From assembly GCA_030729445.1 (NCBI GenBank), contig JANQXJ010000247.1:3686-12481 (forward strand): DNA of 8,796 nt. Direction: 5' to 3'. Each line of letters begins with the position of its first letter. The stretch's first letter is position 1. The position numbers and the translations under genes are program-made. The notes below the pieces were generated by a model. That model saw only the letters and a program-made list of their open reading frames with translations. It ran no database searches and was not told where the DNA came from. This stretch comes from Limnohabitans sp. GTDB taxonomy: Bacteria; Pseudomonadota; Gammaproteobacteria; Burkholderiales; Burkholderiaceae_C. Positions 1 through 4,970 of the stretch are shown here, piece by piece.

Positions 1-209
1 TGGCAACTTTCGTCGGGCAGGGCCGTTTGACCGTCTTCGTGTAGCACCAGGCCTTGCGCCAAGCGTTCGGCCCATTCGCTGCGCGAGACGCCGGGCATGC
101 GCTGGGCCAAAAAATCGAGCAGGTGCGGCGCGCCTTGCGGCACCGACACCACGCTGGCACTCACGCCGTCTCGCATGGGCAACGGAGCCGAGTGCCCTGA
201 ATCGCGCAT
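1..209 (-). CDS. Pseudouridine synthase (RluA-like), N-terminal part, cut by the left window edge
   Basis: The frame is open from an ATG at 209 to the window edge and gives about 69 residues, including LDFLAQRMPGVSRSEWAERL and then a short region rich in acidic and polar residues. From memory, this resembles the N-terminus of RluA-family pseudouridine synthases that follow trmB in Comamonadaceae; the pattern 'FLAxRxPxVSRxEWxxRLAxG' is typical. The family isomerises uridine to pseudouridine in rRNA or tRNA. The catalytic Asp motif lies outside the window, so the enzyme class is not shown directly. The ATG begins one base after the trmB stop, so the two are probably translated together. A methionine at residue 12 is an alternative start. 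The identification is moderate because only the weakly conserved N-terminus is visible. Confidence 0.6.
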   Translation of the reverse strand, partial: MRDSGHSAPLPMRDGVSASVVSVPQGAPHLLDFLAQRMPGVSRSEWAERLAQGLVLHEDGQTALPDESC

Positions 210-210
210 G

Positions 211-945
211 TCAAACGCGCCGAAACACCAGGTCCCACACGCCGTGACCCAGCTTGAGGCCCCGGTTTTCAAACTTGGTGAGCGGCCGGTAGTCGGGCTT
301 GGCGGCAAAGCCGTCTGCCGCATCGCTGGTGTTGGCCAGCAAAGGCTCGGCACCGATGACTTCCATCATTTGCTCTGCATAGGGTTGCCAGTCGGTGGCG
401 CAGTGCAGGTAGCCCCCGGGCTTGAGGCGTTGGGCCAACTTGTTCACCAAGGCGGGCTGGATCAAGCGGCGCTTGTGGTGTTTGGTTTTGTGCCAAGGGT
501 CGGGAAAAAAAATGTGCACGCCGTCCAGTGAGCCGGGGCTGAGCATGTGGTCGATGACTTCCACCGCGTCGTGGCGCAGGATGCGGATGTTGTTCAGGTC
601 TTGCTCGCCAATGCGCTTGAGCAGGGCGCCGACACCGGCCTCGTGCACCTCGCAGCACAGGAAATTGTCATCGGGCCGGACCCGGGCAATGTGCGCCGTG
701 GCTTCGCCCATGCCAAAGCCGATTTCCAGAATCAGGGGGGCCTTGCGCCCAAACGCGGTGTTGGCGTCCAGAGCTTGCGGGGCGTAGGGCAGCAAATTCG
801 CGGGGCCATACAGCTCATAGGCTTTGGCCTGGCCGATGGTGGTGCGGCCAGCACGCAAGACATAGCTTTTGATGGTGCGCAAAAATGGGACGTCAGCAGG
901 AATACCTGCAGATTTGGGGCTGTCGGTGGGAGCGTTTTCAGTCAT
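211..945 (-). CDS. trmB: tRNA (guanine-N7-)-methyltransferase TrmB
   Basis: TrmB transfers a methyl group from S-adenosylmethionine to N7 of G46 in the variable loop of many tRNAs. The SAM-binding loop is visible as LEIGFGMGEAT, followed by the family signature FFPDPWHKTKHHKRR in the middle of the protein, then the HCATDW stretch and a C-terminal TKFENRG motif. All of these are standard TrmB landmarks. The start chosen is the ATG at 945, giving 244 residues, a normal length. The frame stays open to an ATG at 990, but the 15 extra residues (MGRGPHKGRT...) are not family-like. Neither start has a good ribosome-binding site. The gene lies 48 nt after nth and one base before the pseudouridine-synthase-like gene, so the three are probably co-transcribed. 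Confidence 0.95.
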   Translation of the reverse strand: MTENAPTDSPKSAGIPADVPFLRTIKSYVLRAGRTTIGQAKAYELYGPANLLPYAPQALDANTAFGRKAPLILEIGFGMGEATAHIARVRPDDNFLCCEVHEAGVGALLKRIGEQDLNNIRILRHDAVEVIDHMLSPGSLDGVHIFFPDPWHKTKHHKRRLIQPALVNKLAQRLKPGGYLHCATDWQPYAEQMMEVIGAEPLLANTSDAADGFAAKPDYRPLTKFENRGLKLGHGVWDLVFRRV

Positions 946-993
946 GGGTGGGAATTGTAGGGTGCGCCCTTTGTGCGGGCCGCGACCCATGGG

Positions 994-1626
994 TCATGCT
1001 GTTTTGGGTTTGAAGTCACAAAAAGCCGCGACCGAGCATTGAGCACACAAGGGTTTGCGGGCTTGGCACACATAACGCCCATGCAGGATCAACCAGTGGT
1101 GCGCGTCCACCAAGTACTGGGCAGGGATGCGTTTGAGCAGTTTGAGCTCGACTTCCAAAGGCGTTTTGCCCGGAGCCAAACCTGTGCGGTTGCCCATGCG
1201 GAAGATGTGGGTGTCTACCGCCATCGTTGGCTCGCCAAAGGCCGAGTTCAGCACCACATTCGCGGTTTTGCGGCCCACGCCGGGCAGGGCTTCGAGGGCT
1301 TCGCGTGTGCGGGGCACTTGGCCGCCGTGTTGCTCGACCAAAATGCGGCAGGTTTCCATCAGGTGTTTGGCTTTGCTGCGGTACAGGCCGATGGTCTTGA
1401 TGTGATCCTCCAGCCCAGCCAGACCCAAATTCAAGATTTTTTGGGGGGTGCCTGCCACGGGGAACAGGCGACGCGTCGCCTTGTTGACGCCCACATCGGT
1501 GGCTTGGGCAGACAGCAGCACGGCGGCCAGCAGCTCAAACACGCTGGTGTATTCCAACTCGGTCACGGGCATGGGGTTGGCGGCTTGCAGGGTGGCAAAG
1601 AAGGATTCGATCTGAGCGGGTTTCAT
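994..1626 (-). CDS. nth: Endonuclease III (DNA glycosylase/AP lyase)
   Basis: This base-excision-repair enzyme removes oxidised pyrimidines from DNA and cleaves the resulting abasic site. The 210-residue protein has the helix-hairpin-helix LPGVGRKTANVV with the catalytic lysine at residue 120, and the catalytic aspartate at residue 138 in VDTHIFR. Four cysteines at 187, 194, 197 and 203 (C-x6-C-x2-C-x5-C) bind the [4Fe-4S] cluster. These positions match E. coli Nth residue for residue, as I recall them. The N-terminal LLSAQATD motif is also present. The start at 1626 gives the standard length. The gene leads a minus-strand run with trmB and is divergent from the aminotransferase at 1693. No convincing promoter or ribosome-binding site is seen in the 66-bp gap. 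Confidence 0.97.
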   Translation of the reverse strand: MKPAQIESFFATLQAANPMPVTELEYTSVFELLAAVLLSAQATDVGVNKATRRLFPVAGTPQKILNLGLAGLEDHIKTIGLYRSKAKHLMETCRILVEQHGGQVPRTREALEALPGVGRKTANVVLNSAFGEPTMAVDTHIFRMGNRTGLAPGKTPLEVELKLLKRIPAQYLVDAHHWLILHGRYVCQARKPLCAQCSVAAFCDFKPKTA

Positions 1627-1679
1627 GGGGGGCAAAAGTAGGTGTGCAGATGTTGGCAAAATGAGGGCCAAGACAACCT

Positions 1680-1686
1680 GGGAAGA
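1680..1686 (+). promoter_or_regulatory. Ribosome-binding site for the aminotransferase
   Basis: The purine run GGGAAGA ends six bases before the ATG at 1693. It supports that start over an ATG at 1642, whose 17 extra residues (MCRCWQNEGQDNLG...) overlap the divergent promoter region and look non-family. Confidence 0.5.
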
Positions 1687-1692
1687 TACACC

Positions 1693-2889
1693 ATGCCTTT
1701 GCAATTTGCCGACCGCCTGAACAACGTCGAAACCTCTGCCATCCGTGAGCTGTTTAAGCTCTTGGGCAAGCCGGGCATCATCAGTTTTGCAGGCGGTTTT
1801 CCCGACAGTGCCATGTTTGATGTGGACGGCATCCGCGAAGCGAGCAACGCGGCACTGAGCCAAGACCCTGGCGCGGCCCTGCAGTACGGTGCGACCGAAG
1901 GCTTTGGCCCGCTGCGCGAGCAGCTGGCCCACTTCATGGCTCAAAAGGGTGCCAAAGATGTGGCGGCCGATCAGCTGATCGTGACCACCGGCAGCCAACA
2001 AGGCTTGGATTTGATTGGCAAAACCATGATCAGCCCCGGCGACAAGGTGATTGTGGAAGGCCCAACCTTTTTGGCCACCATCCAGTGCTTTCGTTTGTAT
2101 GGGGCCGAACTCATCAGCGCCCCGGTGGACGGCCATGGCGTCAAGACGGACGAGCTGGAAAAACTGATCGCCGAGCACAAGCCTAAGTTTGTCTACCTGA
2201 TCCCCACTTTTGGCAACCCCAGCGGCGCTCTGCTGAATACCGAGCGCCGCAAGCAGGTGCTGGAGATGGCCGTCAAGCACCAGACCTTGATTGTCGAAGA
2301 CGATCCTTATGGCGATTTGTACTTTGGCGAGACCCCACCGCCCAGCTTGCTGGCCCTGAGCAGCACCGTGCCCGGCAGCCGCGAGTTGTTGGTGCATTGC
2401 GGCTCGCTGTCCAAAGTGTTGTCGCCTGGTCTGCGTGTGGGCTGGATGGTGGCCCCCGCCGAGTTGCTGGGCAAAGCCACCATGTGCAAGCAGTTCAGCG
2501 ACGCGCACACCAGCACCTTTGCCCAGGCCACGGCGGCGCAATACCTGTTGGCCGGTCGCATGCCCGCCACGCTGGACAAAGTGCGTGCCGTGTATGCCCA
2601 ACGTGCCCAAACCATGGGCGACGCGCTGCGCCGCGAATTGGGTGATGCGGTCGAGTTTGTGCAACCCCAAGGCGGCCTGTTTGTGTGGGCGCGTCTCACA
2701 GGTGCAGGCGGCAAGGTGAATGACGGCAACGCTTTTGCCAAACGCGCCATCGACAACGGCGTGGCCTTTGTGCCGGGCACACCGTTCTTCTGTGCCAACC
2801 CCGACCACGCCACCTTCCGTTTGAGTTTTGCCACCGTGGGCGAGGACAAGATCCTCGAAGGCGTGTCGCGCCTGGCCAAGGCACTTTGA
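1693..2889 (+). CDS. PLP-dependent fold-type I aminotransferase (2-aminoadipate/aromatic transaminase-like)
   Basis: This is a 398-residue cytosolic aminotransferase of the class I/II group related to LysN (2-aminoadipate transaminase) and to the enzyme domain of MocR regulators, but with no DNA-binding domain. Visible landmarks are the N-terminal SFAGGFPD (31-38), the LQYGATEGFGPLR stretch (63-75) typical of this branch, N175 in TFGNPSG, and D203-D204/Y206 in EDDPYGDLY. The Schiff-base lysine is K241 in GSLSKVLSPGLRVGW, and the carboxylate-binding arginine is R376 in TFRLSF. All key residues are present, so it should be active. The substrate cannot be read from sequence; 2-oxoglutarate-linked transamination of aromatic, branched or alpha-aminoadipate amino acids is typical of the family. 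It is followed within 3 nt by a hydrolase gene and probably leads that operon. Confidence 0.9.
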   Translation: MPLQFADRLNNVETSAIRELFKLLGKPGIISFAGGFPDSAMFDVDGIREASNAALSQDPGAALQYGATEGFGPLREQLAHFMAQKGAKDVAADQLIVTTGSQQGLDLIGKTMISPGDKVIVEGPTFLATIQCFRLYGAELISAPVDGHGVKTDELEKLIAEHKPKFVYLIPTFGNPSGALLNTERRKQVLEMAVKHQTLIVEDDPYGDLYFGETPPPSLLALSSTVPGSRELLVHCGSLSKVLSPGLRVGWMVAPAELLGKATMCKQFSDAHTSTFAQATAAQYLLAGRMPATLDKVRAVYAQRAQTMGDALRRELGDAVEFVQPQGGLFVWARLTGAGGKVNDGNAFAKRAIDNGVAFVPGTPFFCANPDHATFRLSFATVGEDKILEGVSRLAKAL

Positions 2890-2892
2890 CCC

Positions 2893-3744
2893 GTGGCCAC
2901 CGTCACCGAAACGCGCACTGAAACGCGTGCTGAAATGCGTCGTGAGAGGTGCATCGAAGTCCATGGCACCGAAGTCTGGCTGCAAGGTGAGGGCGACGAG
3001 GTCATCCTCATGCTGCACGGCTGGCCCGACACCCGCGCCCTGTGGGATGGCACCGTGGCCGCCTTGCAAGACCGCGCCACCTGTGCACGATTGACGCTGC
3101 CGGGTTTTGAAACAGGACCCTCGGCCACCAGTTTGGAAGACATGTGCCAGCTGCTGCGCCAAATCGTGGACCGCATCAGCCCTGGCCAACCCGTCACCCT
3201 GATGTTGCACGACTGGGGTTGCATTTTTGGTTACCAGTTCGCCATGCGCCACGCCGAGCGGGTGGCCCGCGTGGTGGCGGTGGACGTGGGCGACCACAAC
3301 TCGGGGGCCTTGCTGCGCAGCTGGGGGCCCAAGGAAAAACTCGCTGTGATGGGCTATCAGGTCTGGTTGGCCATCGCTTGGAAAATCGGTGCTCTCTTCA
3401 GTGAAAAATTGGGCACCCGCATGACCCGCGCCATGGCCCGTTGGTTGCGTTGCCCGACCGAGCCAGCGCACATCACCCACAAAATGAACTACCCCTACGC
3501 CATGCAGTGGTTCGGCACAGTGGGCGGCTTCAAGGGCGCGGCACAAATCCGATTGCCCATGCCGCTCTTGTTTGTTTATGGCGAGCGCAAGCCCTTCATG
3601 TTTCACTCGCCCCAATGGCTGGCGCATGTGGCCAGTGCTCCCGGCAGTGCCGTGCAGGGTTTGCCTTGTGGGCATTGGGTGATGATCTCGAGACCTGATC
3701 CCTTCTATGCTCAAGTGCGCAGCTGGTTGTGGGGTGATGCGTGA
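2893..3744 (+). CDS. Alpha/beta hydrolase with HDWG (Asp-nucleophile) motif
   Basis: This 283-residue alpha/beta-fold hydrolase has the oxyanion-hole motif LHGWPDTRALW (41-51). Its nucleophile elbow is LMLHDWGC, which places Asp107 where serine hydrolases have Ser. The histidine is H261 in GHWVM, and YGERKPFMFH (229-238) gives E231 as a possible acid. Asp in HDWG is characteristic of epoxide hydrolases, haloalkane dehalogenases and related C-X bond hydrolases, so one of those chemistries is more likely than an esterase. The actual substrate is unknown. The start used is the GTG at 2893, three nt after the aminotransferase stop, consistent with coupled translation. An ATG at 2935 would shorten the polar, arginine-rich N-terminus by 14 residues and still keep the whole fold. 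There is no signal peptide, so it is probably cytosolic. Confidence 0.82.
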   Translation: MATVTETRTETRAEMRRERCIEVHGTEVWLQGEGDEVILMLHGWPDTRALWDGTVAALQDRATCARLTLPGFETGPSATSLEDMCQLLRQIVDRISPGQPVTLMLHDWGCIFGYQFAMRHAERVARVVAVDVGDHNSGALLRSWGPKEKLAVMGYQVWLAIAWKIGALFSEKLGTRMTRAMARWLRCPTEPAHITHKMNYPYAMQWFGTVGGFKGAAQIRLPMPLLFVYGERKPFMFHSPQWLAHVASAPGSAVQGLPCGHWVMISRPDPFYAQVRSWLWGDA

Positions 3745-3749
3745 GGGGG
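3743..3749 (+). promoter_or_regulatory. Ribosome-binding site that decides a TTG start
   Basis: GAGGGGG overlaps the stop codon of the hydrolase and ends four bases before the TTG at 3754. It is the best Shine-Dalgarno match nearby and supports the TTG as the true start of the DUF3820 gene. The next methionine, at residue 14, would cut into the conserved part. Confidence 0.6.
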
Positions 3750-3753
3750 CGTT

Positions 3754-3969
3754 TTGAAGCCTGATGACTTGGTCAAACTGGTCACCACGCCCATGCCCTA
3801 TGGCAAACACAAAGGCATGTTGATCGCCGATTTGCCGGGCAATTACCTCAATTGGTTTGCGCGAGAGGGCTTTCCCAAGGGCGAAGTGGGTCAGCTTTTG
3901 CAACTGATGCAGGAGATCGACCACAACGGCTTGAGCGATTTGCTCAAGCCCTTGCGACAGTCCCGCTGA
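3754..3969 (+). CDS. DUF3820 family small protein
   Basis: This 71-residue protein starts with TTG and carries the DUF3820 hallmark MPYGKHKGMLIADLPGNYL, followed by NWFAREGFPKGEVGQLL and the C-terminal EIDHNGLSDLLKPLR. The family is widespread in proteobacteria. Some members have been labelled putative quorum-sensing-regulated virulence factors, but no biochemical function is established. It has no signal peptide, no membrane segment and no cysteine. It lies nine nt after the hydrolase with a strong ribosome-binding site overlapping that gene's stop, so it is the last gene of the aminotransferase-hydrolase transcript. The family assignment is good; no role is proposed. Confidence 0.85.
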   Translation: MKPDDLVKLVTTPMPYGKHKGMLIADLPGNYLNWFAREGFPKGEVGQLLQLMQEIDHNGLSDLLKPLRQSR

Positions 3970-4006
3970 GTTGTCGCATCAGGTTCTTGCCTTGTTGAAC
4001 GCGACA
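3953..4006. terminator. Overlapping inverted repeats between convergent genes, possible terminator
   Basis: TGCGACA (3953-3959) pairs perfectly with TGTCGCA (3972-3978) across a 12-base loop. A third arm, GCGACA (4001-4006), can pair with the same middle arm, so two hairpins are mutually exclusive. The first arm lies inside the end of the DUF3820 gene. The gap (3970-4020) separates two convergent genes, where a terminator is expected. No clear run of T follows either hairpin, so a classic intrinsic terminator is not shown. Confidence 0.35.
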
Positions 4007-4020
4007 GGTGCAATGCTTAT

Positions 4021-4560
4021 TCAGTCGTCCTCGGCTGCGCTGATCTCCGGAAACAGCACCTCGGTGAACCCAAATCGGCTGAAGTCGCGCACCCGCATGG
4101 GGTAAAGCTTGCCGATCAGGTGGTCACACTCGTGCTGCACCACGCGGGCATGAAAACCGTCCACCGTGCGGTCAATGGGTGTGCCTTTTTCGTCCAAGCC
4201 GGTGTAACGAATGCGTGACCAGCGTGGTACCACGCCGCGCAAGCCCGGCACCGACAGGCAGCCTTCCCAATCGTCTTCTTCGGCGGTCCCCAGCGGCGTG
4301 ATGACCGGGTTGATCAGCACGGTGCGCGGCACCAGCGGCCGCCCCGGGTAACGTGGGTTGACGGCCGTGCTCCCAAAAATGACGAGTTGCAGGTTCACCC
4401 CAATTTGCGGCGCCGCCAGTCCTGCGCCATTCACGGCGGCCATGGTGTCTTGCATGTCGGCGATCAGCGCGTGCAGCTCGGGCGTGTCAAAAGCGCTCAC
4501 AGGCTCGGCCATGCGCAGCAATCGCACGTCACCCATCTTGAGGATGTCTCGAACAGTCAT
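4021..4560 (-). CDS. def: Peptide deformylase
   Basis: Peptide deformylase removes the formyl group from the N-terminal methionine of new proteins, using a metal ion, usually Fe2+. All three family motifs are present: GAGLAAPQIG (45-54), EGCLS with the metal ligand C101, and QHECDHLIGKLY with metal ligands H143 and H147 and catalytic E144. The 179-residue length is normal. The start at 4560 is 10 nt after the stop of the repeat-protein gene, with only a weak ribosome-binding site, so translation may depend on the upstream genes. It is not next to fmt, the usual partner of the housekeeping copy. It may therefore be a second deformylase in this genome, but that cannot be shown here. Confidence 0.96.
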   Translation of the reverse strand: MTVRDILKMGDVRLLRMAEPVSAFDTPELHALIADMQDTMAAVNGAGLAAPQIGVNLQLVIFGSTAVNPRYPGRPLVPRTVLINPVITPLGTAEEDDWEGCLSVPGLRGVVPRWSRIRYTGLDEKGTPIDRTVDGFHARVVQHECDHLIGKLYPMRVRDFSRFGFTEVLFPEISAAEDD

Positions 4561-4570
4561 GGTGAAAGTC

Positions 4571-4963
4571 TCACATGAAAAAATAAAAGAACACGATCAT
4601 TTGCATGCGCCGCAGCCCATCGGCGCGGCCGATCTGGCGACCGGATGCATCGTAAAGACGCTCGCCGTCCATGCGGCCCATCAACGAGCCCGAAGCGCTG
4701 TACAGCCGCTCGCCATCGATGCGACCGATGGGACTGCCCGAGGCGCTGTACACCCGATGGCCATCGATCCGCCCCAACTGCCGCCCTGAGGCGTCATAAA
4801 CACGCTCGCCATCCACCCGGCCTATTTGCTGGCCAGAGGCGCTGTAAAAACGTTCAGCGTCTACACGGCCTAACTGGCGGCCACTGCTGTCGTACATGCG
4901 TTGCGCAAAGGCCGTGGGCAGGAGAAGGGCTGCAAGCAGCAGTGCCACGATCAGTTTGGGCAT
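4571..4963 (-). CDS. Secreted six-repeat protein, beta-flower-like, function unknown
   Basis: This 130-residue protein starts with a clear signal peptide (MPKLIVALLLAALLLPTAFA, residues 1-20, likely cleaved before Q21). Residues 21-117 consist entirely of six 16-residue repeats with the pattern R-h-Y-[DS]-A-S-G-x-x-h-G-R-h-D-G-E, where h is hydrophobic. The last 13 residues (RRMQMIVFFYFFM) are two basic residues followed by a strongly hydrophobic aromatic tail. The pattern resembles proteins annotated as 4-fold or 5-fold beta-flower proteins, in which each repeat forms a beta hairpin; this is recalled, not searched. No catalytic motif is visible. The ATG at 4963 is preceded by GAGG five bases away and lies 7 nt after the acyl-CoA synthetase stop. 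The same frame is open upstream to 5179, but that stretch overlaps the synthetase and is not used. The protein is probably periplasmic or envelope-associated. Confidence 0.8.
   Translation of the reverse strand: MPKLIVALLLAALLLPTAFAQRMYDSSGRQLGRVDAERFYSASGQQIGRVDGERVYDASGRQLGRIDGHRVYSASGSPIGRIDGERLYSASGSLMGRMDGERLYDASGRQIGRADGLRRMQMIVFFYFFM
4613..4903 (-). repeat. Six tandem 48-bp coding repeats
   Basis: Six in-frame units encode residues 21-117 of the repeat protein; the first includes one extra codon. Unit boundaries on the plus strand are 4613, 4661, 4709, 4757, 4805 and 4853. The units fall into two protein types: Y-D-[AS]-S-G-R-Q in units 1, 3 and 6, and Y-S-A-S-G with a variable pair in units 2, 4 and 5. 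DNA identity between units is partial, while the Y, S-G, G-R and D positions hold (unit 1 has A for the G after D). This suggests old duplications kept by protein-level selection rather than a recent expansion. Confidence 0.85.
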
Positions 4964-4970
4964 GATGGCC

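Noticed and set aside
209..217. trmB and the next gene as an overlapping gene pair or frameshifted fusion
   Set aside because: The trmB stop and the next ATG are separated by one base and both proteins have normal ends, so this is simple close packing.
97..1641. Plus-strand open frames opposite trmB and nth (97-531, 547-960, 973-1641)
   Set aside because: These are complements of clearly identified genes, with low-complexity composition and no recognisable motif.
1653..1692. Promoter for the aminotransferase starting from TTGGCA at 1653
   Set aside because: The -35-like box is good, but no -10-like box lies at 16-18 bp, so a sigma-70 promoter is not supported.
994..3924. A single minus-strand open frame of nearly 3 kb
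   Set aside because: Only the last 210 codons (nth) look like a protein. The rest is the antisense of the aminotransferase, hydrolase and DUF3820 genes, rich in His, Gln and Gly, as expected from the complement of GC-rich coding sequence.
4613..4903. Repeat block as a CRISPR array or minisatellite
   Set aside because: The 48-bp units are in frame, contiguous and without spacers, and they encode a conserved amino-acid pattern, so this is a protein repeat.
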